A stretch of DNA of 64,000 nucleotides, from NCBI GenBank assembly GCA_965116015.1, contig OZ220477.1, positions 930,001 through 994,000 of the forward strand, written 5' to 3'. The notes beneath the pieces were generated by a model that was not told the DNA's origin, did no database searches, and saw only the letters and a list, made by a program, of their open reading frames with translations. The DNA comes from S5-327 sp965116015 (GTDB lineage Bacteria; Chloroflexota; Dehalococcoidia; Lucifugimonadales; Australimonadaceae). Within the stretch, counting starts at the first letter, position 1, and each line of letters starts with the position of its first letter. A program made the translations under genes and the position numbers. Below, piece after piece: positions 52,294 to 60,602 of this stretch.

Positions 52294-53061
52294 ATGACTG
52301 ACGCCCCGCGCATCGACGCCCTGCGCGAGCAGGTCGCGCTCGCGAATCGACTGCTGCATCACTACGGGCTAGGGGCTTACCAAGGACACGTCAGCGCCCG
52401 CATCGCGGGGACTGACCGTGTGGTCATCCGCGCCCTCCCCGCCATGAGCCTGGAACGCGTCGAGGCAGGCGATCTGATGGTTATCGACCTCGACGGAACG
52501 ATCATCGAGGCGAGCGCCGCCTATCCGAACAGGGTGGGTTCGTGGGCGCTGCACACAGAGATCTACAAAGCGCGTCCGGAGGTCAACGCTGTTACGCACA
52601 CGCATCAGAAGTGGTGCACTGTGTTCGGGCTCGCGGGACGCGATGTGCTTCCCGTGCTCCACGCGCCGACGGCGTCGGTCGCCGCCGAGCCGTGGCCGGT
52701 GTACGCAGGCGCTCCGGGAGCCGTCGATTCTCCTGGCGAAGGCGCGGCGATCGCCGCCCTGCTCGGGGGCAACGTCGCGTGCCACCTGAAGGGCCACGGG
52801 ATGGTGTTCGTCGGCTCTACGGTCTCCAAGTCGATGCTGGCCGCCGCCGACGCCGAGGAGCAGGCGGAGGTTACGTGGCGGGCGATGCTTGCGGGATCGC
52901 CGGAGACAATCGGCATGGAGTATCTCGAGAACGACGTCGCCAAGCGGTGGGAGCCGCCCCGCCCGGATGTGCGCGATGGGGTGGCGCGCGGCGAGTGGGG
53001 CAATCAGGAGTGGCTCGACGCTCACCGCGACGCCTCATACGCGCGCGGCGTGAGCCTGTGA
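52294..53061 (+). CDS. Class II aldolase/adducin family protein
   Basis: 255 aa. Substrate-binding GHVSARIAG at the N-terminus, the zinc pair TTHTH-type in VTHTHQKWCTVF and a third His in CHLKGHGMVFVG. Longer than fuculose aldolase. The extra length and the pairing with a second homologue suggest a decarboxylase or aldolase on a different acid. It ends with TGATG overlapping the next start. Confidence 0.83.
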   Translation: MTDAPRIDALREQVALANRLLHHYGLGAYQGHVSARIAGTDRVVIRALPAMSLERVEAGDLMVIDLDGTIIEASAAYPNRVGSWALHTEIYKARPEVNAVTHTHQKWCTVFGLAGRDVLPVLHAPTASVAAEPWPVYAGAPGAVDSPGEGAAIAALLGGNVACHLKGHGMVFVGSTVSKSMLAAADAEEQAEVTWRAMLAGSPETIGMEYLENDVAKRWEPPRPDVRDGVARGEWGNQEWLDAHRDASYARGVSL

Positions 53062-53810
53062 TGGGGACGAGCGAGCGGTTCCTTGCGGAGTTGCGCGAGA
53101 CGGTGGCTATGTCGCACCGGCTGCTGTACTTCACGGGGCTGGGGACGACCCGCGGGCACACGAGCGCGCGCATTCCGGGGACGGACACGTTTCTCATCAA
53201 GCCGTGGCCCCACATTCAGATGCGGCGGGTGCGAGCCGATGATCTCATCGTGATGGACCTGGACGGCAATATCGTCGGAGCCGAAGGCCGCCAGATCACG
53301 AAGGTGAGCGAGTGGCCCATCCACGCCGAGTTGTACAGGGCGCAGCCGGAGCTTGGGTCGATTATCCATACGCATCAGAAGTGGGCGACGATGCTGGGCG
53401 TCGCGGGGCGCACGATTCTTCCGCTCGTCGACCCGGAGCTCTCTGTTGCGGTCGCGCACGAGCCGGCGATGTACGACGAGGACAAGGCGCTCATCCGCAG
53501 CATCGAGCAGGGGGCGGCGGTGGCGTCGCGAATGGAGTCGGCGAACGCCTGCCATCTGCAGAACCATGGGATGGTGTTCACGGGCCCCAACGTCGAGACT
53601 GTAACGATCGAGGCGATATCCACAGAGCATCTGGCGGAGATGACGTGGCGGGCGCTGCTTATCGGAGCGCCGGAGGCCATGCCGGAGCTTGCCCTGCGCC
53701 CTGCCCTGGAGCGCCGTTCGCGCGGGGAGATTCCCGAGGCGTGGGAGCATTACTGGAAGTGGGTCGACGCCAACCCGGAGTCGTTGCGTCCGCGGTCTGC
53801 GGATATCTAG
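53061..53810 (+). CDS. Class II aldolase/adducin family protein (paralogue of previous)
   Basis: 249 aa, clearly a tandem relative of the gene at 52294. Shares RGHTSARIPGTDTF, IIHTHQKWATML and CHLQNHGMVFTG. Coupled to it by TGATG at 53059-53063. The pair may form a heteromer or act on successive substrates. It lies between the type III RM genes and the helicase. Confidence 0.83.
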   Translation: MGTSERFLAELRETVAMSHRLLYFTGLGTTRGHTSARIPGTDTFLIKPWPHIQMRRVRADDLIVMDLDGNIVGAEGRQITKVSEWPIHAELYRAQPELGSIIHTHQKWATMLGVAGRTILPLVDPELSVAVAHEPAMYDEDKALIRSIEQGAAVASRMESANACHLQNHGMVFTGPNVETVTIEAISTEHLAEMTWRALLIGAPEAMPELALRPALERRSRGEIPEAWEHYWKWVDANPESLRPRSADI

Positions 53811-53852
53811 GGTGGCGGGGCACTTGCGGACGGCGTGGGGGTTGCGCGACAG

Positions 53853-54638
53853 CTATTCCGACGCATCGGTATCGACGGAATCATCTTCGGGCAGTGTCTC
53901 GTACTCTTCAGTAGCACGGTTCCACCAAGCCCATTCCCAATCATCTGTATCAACCGATGGCTCCACGCGCTCTGCAGGAACAGAATGTCGCATTGGCGGC
54001 TGACCCAGCCGGGTAGGAGATTCGATTCGGTACATAAGCTCGCCACTATCGTTGACATAGACACCGACAATTTTGACGTCGCGCGCAATGGGGCCTCTCT
54101 CGCGAAAAGAAACGATTGACCCTTTTGCGAATACTCTCTCATACCCTGTTGGAGAAGACGATTCAGTCACAGGAAGGTAGCCATGTCCTGTAAATGTAGC
54201 GCACAGGGATTTAATTTTCAGAATTTCCTGTACGAATTCTGCATCGTTCTGGCGCGCTGAAATCATGCGATCGAGAATATGCATAAAGTCACGGTACAAT
54301 CTCTCTGTGAGCCGAAGGCTCCCGTATGTCTCATCAAAAATAGCTATGAATCCTGTGTGAGAATATCTAAGATTGCGGATATCTATACTGGCGGCAGCGG
54401 CACCGATATCTCGAGGGGCAATACTGTGTTCGTGCACAAAAATCTCTCTCAAAGTAGTAGCGAAATCAGTTTTGAAACCTGCCTTGGTGTGGTGGTTTTT
54501 CAGAAAGAGAATCACGCCACTAGTGCGGAAAATCCTAGAATACGACCGCATGCTAGGGTTCTTTTGTCTCAAGTCCTGATATGAGTTGTAGTTACCTGCC
54601 GAGTCGTAGTATCCATCGACCCTCTGCCTGATGAGCAT
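53853..54638 (-). CDS. DUF1998-like C-terminal module, split from the helicase upstream
   Basis: 261 aa from ATG 54638, though its frame is open upstream into the end of the helicase gene. It has a region resembling DUF1998/MrfA C-terminal domains (HEHSIAPRDIGAAAASIDI, FIAIFDETYGSLRLTERLY) at about residues 70-125. An acidic C-tail (TDDWEWAWWN, then DDSVDTDASE) ends it. The combination suggests it is the rest of the helicase after a frame change, or a separate partner as in systems with split helicase/DUF1998 genes. AT-richer than the neighbourhood. Confidence 0.65.
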   Translation of the reverse strand: MLIRQRVDGYYDSAGNYNSYQDLRQKNPSMRSYSRIFRTSGVILFLKNHHTKAGFKTDFATTLREIFVHEHSIAPRDIGAAAASIDIRNLRYSHTGFIAIFDETYGSLRLTERLYRDFMHILDRMISARQNDAEFVQEILKIKSLCATFTGHGYLPVTESSSPTGYERVFAKGSIVSFRERGPIARDVKIVGVYVNDSGELMYRIESPTRLGQPPMRHSVPAERVEPSVDTDDWEWAWWNRATEEYETLPEDDSVDTDASE

Positions 54639-54715
54639 TTGACATTCGGCAAGGAAGCCTTCGTCGCTATTAAGAAAGTTATCGCCTATAATTCTATCTG
54701 CACTAATCGAAGTTC

Positions 54716-56410
54716 TTATGCGTGGTCGAGTTGAACGAGACGGCGATGTTTTTTGACTCGAAGATACGACGCATTTCCATAGGTGTTCCAGGCCATGATC
54801 TCGTAAGCTTGCCCTCCGTGGAGGTATGTTGCCCCCGGGTAAGCCTCCCGCAATGCCTGGGCATGGCTGATTTCACCTAAGCTCTCCTGGTTCTCATGCT
54901 GCTTGATATCGTAACTGGCTTCACCAATATTGCGAAGCGGGTAACCATAGTGGGGGATGTCTCCTCCAAGTTCTGCAATTGCGTCGAATTCGCGAAGGCG
55001 ATTCCCTTCAAGCCCGGCTTGAGGGTAGATATCTGCGAAGTCGTGCGGCCACTGGAGGCTGGGGAGGCCTCTAGGAGCTTCCACGGCAATCCGCTCTTCC
55101 GCTAGGCAGCGCGCCTGCGCAAATTGCATGAAACGGTTGTCCAAGTACAGATACGACGGCTCTACCGACATATCGTGATATTCCTTGAGCGAGTATCCGA
55201 ATCTGTTGAATGTATCCGCAGGGCCAATAAGAACAAACGCGCCTGGTCCGCTACGGCCTATTCGCCCAATACGCTGCCTGTATGACTTGCGAGACGGCGG
55301 CAGCCCTATGTTCAGCCCAACAGCCAGTCTAGGTATGTCGATTCCCAGTTCAAGGGCTGTGGTTGATACGACTCCGCGTATCCTCCCTGTGCGCAGCTGC
55401 TCTTCGATCCGACGGCGATTCTCTGCAGCAAGACCCGCGCGGTATGGGGTGACTTTAGAGGCTTCAAGTTCCTTTTGAATAGCAATAGCCAGGCTTTCTG
55501 CGCCTTGGCGAGAGTCTATGAATGTAATGAAAGATCCTTCTTTTCCTTCTGACAGCAGAAATTCCTGTATTGCTTTTGCGATCTTAGTCTCGCCACCTTC
55601 AGGGGCTTCGATGTGTGCAATGATACGACCGTAGCTCGGCGCGCCGTCATCTGTATGATCAACGGCGGTGAAGCGCGTCCCCACTAATTGCTCCATGTGC
55701 TCGCTTGGGCTTGCTATAGTAGCGGTTGCACCTATGTACTGAAGCGGTTGTCGGTTGCCAGACGCCGCAGTGATGTGGTCGCGGGCTGCGGTTAGCCGTC
55801 TGCTGAAAAACGCAAAGCTGCTACCAAAGACTGCTTCGAGGGTATGAGCCTCGTCTATAACTACCAGCGACAGCGCGCTGATGAACTTCTTTATGGCCGG
55901 CATCGACAGCCTCGACATCATCCATGCGTGGCATACATCTGGCGTCATGACCAAGATGCTTGACTGCCTCATTATTTCTTCCCGGTCCCCCGTTAAGACT
56001 GATCCGTCAATTTGCCCAACGACGCTTTCATTCATTCCTAGTTTACGAGCCATTTCCTTCCAGCTTCGTAGCTGATCGGTAACAAGTGCTCTCAAAGGAT
56101 AGAACACTATCGCTTTGCTGGTAGGCTCAAGCAAGACTCTATGGCAGACCGCAGATTGAAAGATCAAGCTCTTGCCAGAGGCTGTCCCTGAAGAAATTAC
56201 GACATTCTCGCCTTGGCCTATCAAATCAAGCGCCTTAGCCTGGTGAGACCATAGACCCAAGGAGTGAGCCTTCTCCAAGTATGGCCCCACCGGAGAATCG
56301 AACAAGAAGCGCGGAATCTCTGCATATCGAGCTTCACGCGCCGGAATTTCAAAGCTCTCGCGGATTGTGAAGGCGGAATTCTGCAGCAGCTTCCTGAGGG
56401 CTTGATACAT
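54716..56410 (-). CDS. DEAD/DEAH-box helicase (YprA/MrfA-like), apparently lacking its C-terminal domain
   Basis: 564 aa from ATG 56410, with AAGGAG about 10 bases upstream. SF2 core with motif I VVISSGTASGKSL, motif II VVIDEAHTLE, motif III IGATATIAS and motif VI-like YRQRIGRIGRSGPG. The final segment AYPGATYLHGGQAYEIM corresponds to the stretch that precedes the zinc and DUF1998 parts in full-length relatives. There the frame ends at LVQLDHA. The open frame runs back to 56986 through ubiD in antisense, without homology. Family role includes DNA repair and defence-related unwinding. Codon and base composition is lower-GC than the flanking genes. Confidence 0.85.
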   Translation of the reverse strand: MYQALRKLLQNSAFTIRESFEIPAREARYAEIPRFLFDSPVGPYLEKAHSLGLWSHQAKALDLIGQGENVVISSGTASGKSLIFQSAVCHRVLLEPTSKAIVFYPLRALVTDQLRSWKEMARKLGMNESVVGQIDGSVLTGDREEIMRQSSILVMTPDVCHAWMMSRLSMPAIKKFISALSLVVIDEAHTLEAVFGSSFAFFSRRLTAARDHITAASGNRQPLQYIGATATIASPSEHMEQLVGTRFTAVDHTDDGAPSYGRIIAHIEAPEGGETKIAKAIQEFLLSEGKEGSFITFIDSRQGAESLAIAIQKELEASKVTPYRAGLAAENRRRIEEQLRTGRIRGVVSTTALELGIDIPRLAVGLNIGLPPSRKSYRQRIGRIGRSGPGAFVLIGPADTFNRFGYSLKEYHDMSVEPSYLYLDNRFMQFAQARCLAEERIAVEAPRGLPSLQWPHDFADIYPQAGLEGNRLREFDAIAELGGDIPHYGYPLRNIGEASYDIKQHENQESLGEISHAQALREAYPGATYLHGGQAYEIMAWNTYGNASYLRVKKHRRLVQLDHA

Positions 56411-56475
56411 CTTCTTCGGCTCCTTCCTGCACTTGATAAGGACTACTATCCTACCAGTCCCCCTCCCCTGCCCGC

Positions 56476-57951
56476 CTAGCCGTTGGCGCTGGCGCGGCGG
56501 ATGTCCTTGCGGACTTTGCCGTCGGCGGTGAAGAGTTGCGGCCAGCGGGCTCGGAGCTCCTGAGCCTCCGCCTGCGTTTTGCGAGCGACAGGCGGGAATG
56601 TGCCGAGCCGGTCGTATGGCCGGCACGCGTCGATGATCATTCGGTTGTTGTAGTAACGCGGACCCTCGCCAGCATAGGCCATAGGGTCGAGCGAGGTGCT
56701 CCACATACGCTTGACAATGTCGATGTCCTCGGTCACCTCGGTGCGGGTGCAGAGCGCCCATAGCACTTCGTTCGTGTCGGTGGGGTCGATGTCGTCGTCG
56801 ACCACTATTACGAACCGGTTGGCGTACGCGCCGGCATGGACGGCGGTCGTGGCGTGGCCGACCTGTTTGGCGTGGCCGGGGTACATCTGCTTGATGGCGA
56901 TGACGTTGAGGAAGCGTCCGCCGCCGGCTTCGTGGGACCATGCGCCGACGACGCCGGGGACGCCTGCGCGCTCGAGCTCGTCCCACAGCATCGCGGCGCG
57001 GAGGGGGCTGCGGAAGTAGGTGTTGTCGTTAGGGGGTTTGCCGGGAAGGCAGCCGACGACGATAGGGTCGTTGCGCCAGAGGACGGAGCGCACGTTGATG
57101 ATGGGCATCTCGCGTTCGCCGCTGGCGTAATAGCCGGTCCATTCGCCGAACGGGCCTTCGGGGTGGAATTGGTCGGGGGGAATCTCGCCTTCGATGACGA
57201 TCTCAGCTGTTGCGGGCACGGGGAGGCCGGTGTGAGGGGCGGAGACGACATCGAGAGCGTCGCCGCGGATGCCTCCGGCGACGGCGAATTCGTCTTCGCC
57301 GTAATCGACCTCCAGGCCGCCGAGAAGCAGGAGGAGGGGGTCGTGGCCGAAGGATACGGCGACAGGGCATGCCTGTCCCTTGGCCCAGTACTTCTCGCGG
57401 ATGATGCGGCCGTGCTTGCCGGGAGAGATCATGATGCCGAGGGTGTTTCTGTCGTGCGCCTGCACGCGGTAGGTTCCAGCGTTGACCCATCCAGTGTCGG
57501 GATCGCGCATCACGACGATGTTGCCGGTGCCGAGGTAGTTTCCGCCGTCTTCGGAGTGCCAGAAGGGGGCGGGGAATTGGGCGATGTCGACGTCGTCGCC
57601 TGTTTGCCGGTTTTCGAGCACGGGGCCGTCCTCGACCTGGCGCGGGGGAACGGGCTGAAACGTTTTGAGCTTGTCGCGCCACGCCTGCACGAATTGCTGG
57701 CGGGTGAGATGCGTGGGCAAGCCGAGGCTGAGACAGACTCGGGGCAACGAGGTAAGGACGTTGGCGATGAGCTTGTAGTTGTCTGGCAGGCCTTTGATTT
57801 TCTCGAAGAGGAGCGCGGGGTTCTCCATCTCCCATTGGTAGAGGTCGACGAGGCCTCCGATCTCCAGGTCTGGGTCGGCGCCCTCGACGCGGGTGAGCTC
57901 GCCGATCTCGTCCACAAGTCCAATCCACTCTCTAAGGTCGCGTACTGGCAT
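56476..57951 (-). CDS. ubiD: UbiD family decarboxylase
   Basis: 491 aa, standard length. N-terminal WIGLVDEIGELTRVEGAD, the prFMN-domain stretch HDRNTLGIMISPGKHG, the GPFGEWTGYYASGERE region and CRPYDRLGTFP near the end. Reversible decarboxylation of aromatic or alpha,beta-unsaturated acids with prenylated FMN. The UbiX cofactor gene is not in this window. AAGGAGAC precedes the ATG, with a TACAAT -10 at 57985-57990 on the minus strand. Likely co-acts with aromatic catabolism genes nearby (inference). Confidence 0.93.
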   Translation of the reverse strand: MPVRDLREWIGLVDEIGELTRVEGADPDLEIGGLVDLYQWEMENPALLFEKIKGLPDNYKLIANVLTSLPRVCLSLGLPTHLTRQQFVQAWRDKLKTFQPVPPRQVEDGPVLENRQTGDDVDIAQFPAPFWHSEDGGNYLGTGNIVVMRDPDTGWVNAGTYRVQAHDRNTLGIMISPGKHGRIIREKYWAKGQACPVAVSFGHDPLLLLLGGLEVDYGEDEFAVAGGIRGDALDVVSAPHTGLPVPATAEIVIEGEIPPDQFHPEGPFGEWTGYYASGEREMPIINVRSVLWRNDPIVVGCLPGKPPNDNTYFRSPLRAAMLWDELERAGVPGVVGAWSHEAGGGRFLNVIAIKQMYPGHAKQVGHATTAVHAGAYANRFVIVVDDDIDPTDTNEVLWALCTRTEVTEDIDIVKRMWSTSLDPMAYAGEGPRYYNNRMIIDACRPYDRLGTFPPVARKTQAEAQELRARWPQLFTADGKVRKDIRRASANG

Positions 57952-58029
57952 TCCGGTCTCCTTTGCAGGCGCAAGCGCGGCGCGATTGTACTCGATGCGC
58001 GCGGGAGAGATTCGGGGCGAAGGAGCGGG

Positions 58030-58452
58030 TTAGAGGAGGGAGTCGCTGTCGAGCAGCGTTCGCGCGAGGTCGTCGTTGTCGGTTGTTACGGCGGCGACGG
58101 CGGATCCGGCGTGGCGGTGGATGATGTGGGTAGTGCGCACGTTGAGTCCGGCCTGCTCCAAACGCTGCACGACGCTGGCGAGGGCTCCGGGGCGGTCGAG
58201 GAGGTGGAACACGATGGCGTCGGAGGTTACGGCGCGAAGGTTGGCTTTGAGGAGCGCGTGGAGCGCTGCGTCGTCGTCGCTCGTGCTTAGCGTGATGACG
58301 CCGAGCTCTCCCGCGAGTTGCCCGTCGATAGCTTCGATGCTGATGCTCTCTTCAGCGAGGAGGCCGGCGACGTAGGCAAGCTGATCCGGCTCATGCGGCG
58401 CGATGACGATGAGGCGGTGGCTGGGATTGTTGTCGCTGGCGGGCTGGCTCAT
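58030..58452 (-). CDS. Double ACT-domain protein
   Basis: 140 aa made of two ACT-like halves (residues ~12-70 with HRLIVIAPHEPDQLAY, and ~80-135 with IVFHLLDRPGALASVVQRLEQAG). The second has the usual ligand-binding turn RPGAL. ACT domains bind amino acids. Its start overlaps the end of the histidine-decarboxylase gene by 4 bases (ATGA), pointing to a regulatory partner role. No catalytic domain. Confidence 0.85.
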   Translation of the reverse strand: MSQPASDNNPSHRLIVIAPHEPDQLAYVAGLLAEESISIEAIDGQLAGELGVITLSTSDDDAALHALLKANLRAVTSDAIVFHLLDRPGALASVVQRLEQAGLNVRTTHIIHRHAGSAVAAVTTDNDDLARTLLDSDSLL

Positions 58453-59570
58453 TGCTTAGTTGGAGGCCATTCGAGGCAGTCGGCGACGATGTCGTCGATC
58501 ATCTTGCGGGTTACGTGGGGCATCGTGATGAGGTGGGCAAAGTCGCCAAGCGGGGCGAGCTGCCATAGGAAGAGGACGTAGGGAGAGGGGCGGGGGATGA
58601 TGACGGTGGGGCTGTTCTTGCCTCGCCAGGCGGGGATGCCGTTGGCGTTGAACTGTTGCACGGCGTACTCGGCCGTGTCGAGCATATTCGCAACGACTTT
58701 GCGGAAGCCGTCGTTCCCATGCTTGGTAAGGGAGCACCAGAGGATGACGGGGGCAATTGCGCTTCGGGAGCCGAGGAGAGTGGTGTCGAGAGCGCCGACG
58801 TATTCGATGGCGCGGCCTATCTGCGCGGTGTGCTCGCGTTTCGTCACGACGACGCCGCAAGGCACGGGAGAGCCGAACATTTTGTGGCCGGAGACGGCGG
58901 CGCTGTCGATGCCGCTGTCGAAGCCGAACGGTTGGGGGTCGTCGACGAAGGGCAGGATCATGCCGCTAAGGGCCTCGTCGGCGTGGATGTAGTAGCGGGT
59001 GAGCGCGAGGTCGTCGATGATGCCGCGGATGCGGTCGAGGTTGTCGACGGCGCCCTTCATCGTTGTGCCGATGTTGGCGATGATGAGGGCGGGAGCGTCG
59101 CGGTTGATGCGGATCGACTCGCGGAGGTCGTCGTAGTCGATCTCGCCGTTCTCCTGGCTGCGGATCATGATGTTGCGGATATTCAGGATGTGGAGAATCT
59201 TGAGCACCGAGTAGTGGGTGTCTTGAGAGAAGTAGGCGATGGGTTCGTGGAGCATCTCTCTACCCACGTAGATGCCGTACATATTGCCTTCGGTGCCGCC
59301 GGCGGTGACGTAGCCCCAAGCGTTGTCGGGGGACAGGCGAAGGAGTTCGGCGACCGCGCGCACGACTTCGCGCTCGGTTTCGTGCGTGTTGGCCTGGTAG
59401 CGGGAGTAGCCGAACGGGTCGCCCACGTTGTTTGCGGCGAAAGTGAGGAGCGGGTAGAGCGCGGAGTAGTCGAAATCCTGGTTTACGGGGTAGCCGGCGG
59501 AGAACGGGCCAACGAGCTGGAACTCGGAGAGCACTTGGCGGATGCGAGCGTCTAGTTCAGTTTGGCTCAT
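58449..59570 (-). CDS. PLP-dependent histidine decarboxylase-like enzyme
   Basis: 373 aa from ATG 59570 (MSQTEL). PLP-fold group II decarboxylase with VTAGGTEGNMYG, YIHADEALSG and the Lys in VSGHKMFGSP. The N-terminal VGPFSAGYPVNQDFDYS and SQDTHYSVLKI match bacterial histidine decarboxylases of about this length. Converts histidine to histamine if the substrate match holds. The frame is open to 59627, but the domain starts at 59570. Coupled to an ACT protein. Confidence 0.85.
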   Translation of the reverse strand: MSQTELDARIRQVLSEFQLVGPFSAGYPVNQDFDYSALYPLLTFAANNVGDPFGYSRYQANTHETEREVVRAVAELLRLSPDNAWGYVTAGGTEGNMYGIYVGREMLHEPIAYFSQDTHYSVLKILHILNIRNIMIRSQENGEIDYDDLRESIRINRDAPALIIANIGTTMKGAVDNLDRIRGIIDDLALTRYYIHADEALSGMILPFVDDPQPFGFDSGIDSAAVSGHKMFGSPVPCGVVVTKREHTAQIGRAIEYVGALDTTLLGSRSAIAPVILWCSLTKHGNDGFRKVVANMLDTAEYAVQQFNANGIPAWRGKNSPTVIIPRPSPYVLFLWQLAPLGDFAHLITMPHVTRKMIDDIVADCLEWPPTKQ

Positions 59571-59684
59571 AACGTCCCCAAGGAGTTGACAGGCCTCATC
59601 ATAGTGAGCCCGCAGGAGGCTAGTCAAACCGCGAGGCGGGACACGGAATCGGTTCCGCTGAGGCTGCGCCGTGTCCGGTCGCCA

Positions 59685-60131
59685 TCATCCTCCCAACGCG
59701 TTCATGAGACGGCGGCTGAATTCGGCGCGCGTCTCTTCGATCTTGCGCTTGACGGCGGAGCCGCCCAAAGCGGCGAGCTTGCCGTAGAGGTTGAAGTCCA
59801 TCAGGTAGTCGACCTGCGTTCCTCCGGAGGGAGTCTCCGCAATCTCGGTGGAGAGGCGCTTTATCTGCAAGCGGTTTCCTGCGCGGTCTTGCCCTTCGCC
59901 AGAGAGAACGATGCGGCGACCCTCTTCGACCTCGGCGACGGTCATTCTGACGTCCATGCTTACTTTGAACGGCCCTACCCGCTGGGCCATTCGGAGCTGA
60001 TAGGCGGTGTCGCTAAGTTTGGCGATGCTCTCGCATCCCGGAAGACACTCGGCGACGCGCGATATGTCCCAGAAGAAGCTCCAGGCCTCGGCGGGAGGCG
60101 CGTTAACTGCGAATCTGTCGGCAATTTCCAT
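59685..60131 (-). CDS. coxG: CoxG-like SRPBCC protein
   Basis: 148 aa with the polyketide-cyclase/CoxG fold. Start MEIADRFAVNAPPAEAWSFF; typical DISRVAECLPGCES and QVGPFK-like parts follow. CoxG proteins aid CO dehydrogenase or Mo-hydroxylase assembly, but several relatives serve other Mo enzymes. It directly follows CoxS with 6 bases between. Confidence 0.88.
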   Translation of the reverse strand: MEIADRFAVNAPPAEAWSFFWDISRVAECLPGCESIAKLSDTAYQLRMAQRVGPFKVSMDVRMTVAEVEEGRRIVLSGEGQDRAGNRLQIKRLSTEIAETPSGGTQVDYLMDFNLYGKLAALGGSAVKRKIEETRAEFSRRLMNALGG

Positions 60132-60137
60132 TAGCTG

Positions 60138-60599
60138 TCAGCTGTCGCCTTTGACCAGGGATTCGATCGACCGCAGTATGCCTGCATAGCCTGTGCAGCG
60201 GCAGATGTTGCCGCCCATATAGCGGATGATTTCTTCGCGGGAGGGGTTGGGGTTTTCGTCGAGGAGGGCCTTCGCGAGCAGAATCATCCCCGGGGTGCAG
60301 TAGCCGCACTGCAATCCGAAGTTGTCGACGAACGCCTGCTGGATGGGATGAAGTCCGCCGGCGGGGGTGATGCCCTCGATCGTGACGACGTCCCGCCCCT
60401 CGACTTGCCCGACGAGGAGGCTGCAGGAGCTAGCGGCGCGCCCGTCGAGCAGGACGGCGCAGGCGCCGCAGATGCCGCTGTGGCAGTAGTCTTTCGCGCC
60501 TTTCAGCCCGAGGTGGTTGCGCAGAGCGTCGAGGAGCGTGGAGGCTGGGGGAACGTCGATGCTCTGGGGAGCGCCGTTGACTGTGAGGTTGACGCGCAC
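60138..60599 (-). CDS. coxS: 2Fe-2S subunit of a molybdenum hydroxylase (CoxS-type)
   Basis: 153 aa. Plant-type ferredoxin Cys motif CHSGICGAC (near residue 40) and the second cluster CGYCTPG with CRCTGY. Electron-transfer subunit of the CoxLMS complex. Follows CoxL in the transcribed direction with 3 bases between. Confidence 0.95.
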   Translation of the reverse strand: MRVNLTVNGAPQSIDVPPASTLLDALRNHLGLKGAKDYCHSGICGACAVLLDGRAASSCSLLVGQVEGRDVVTIEGITPAGGLHPIQQAFVDNFGLQCGYCTPGMILLAKALLDENPNPSREEIIRYMGGNICRCTGYAGILRSIESLVKGDS

Positions 60600-60602
60600 G
60601 GA

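Noticed and set aside
54716..54760. Programmed -1 frameshift at the A6 run near the helicase end
   Set aside because: Codon register is AAA AAA C, not X XXY YYZ, so the tRNAs would mispair after slipping.
53853..56410. DISARM system
   Set aside because: The helicase and DUF1998-like parts fit, but no PLD gene (drmC) or SNF2/methylase set is adjacent. The split could also be an artefact.
56411..56986. 192-residue extension of the helicase
   Set aside because: Arg/Pro-rich shadow of ubiD in antisense. The helicase has its own ATG at 56410 with a ribosome site.
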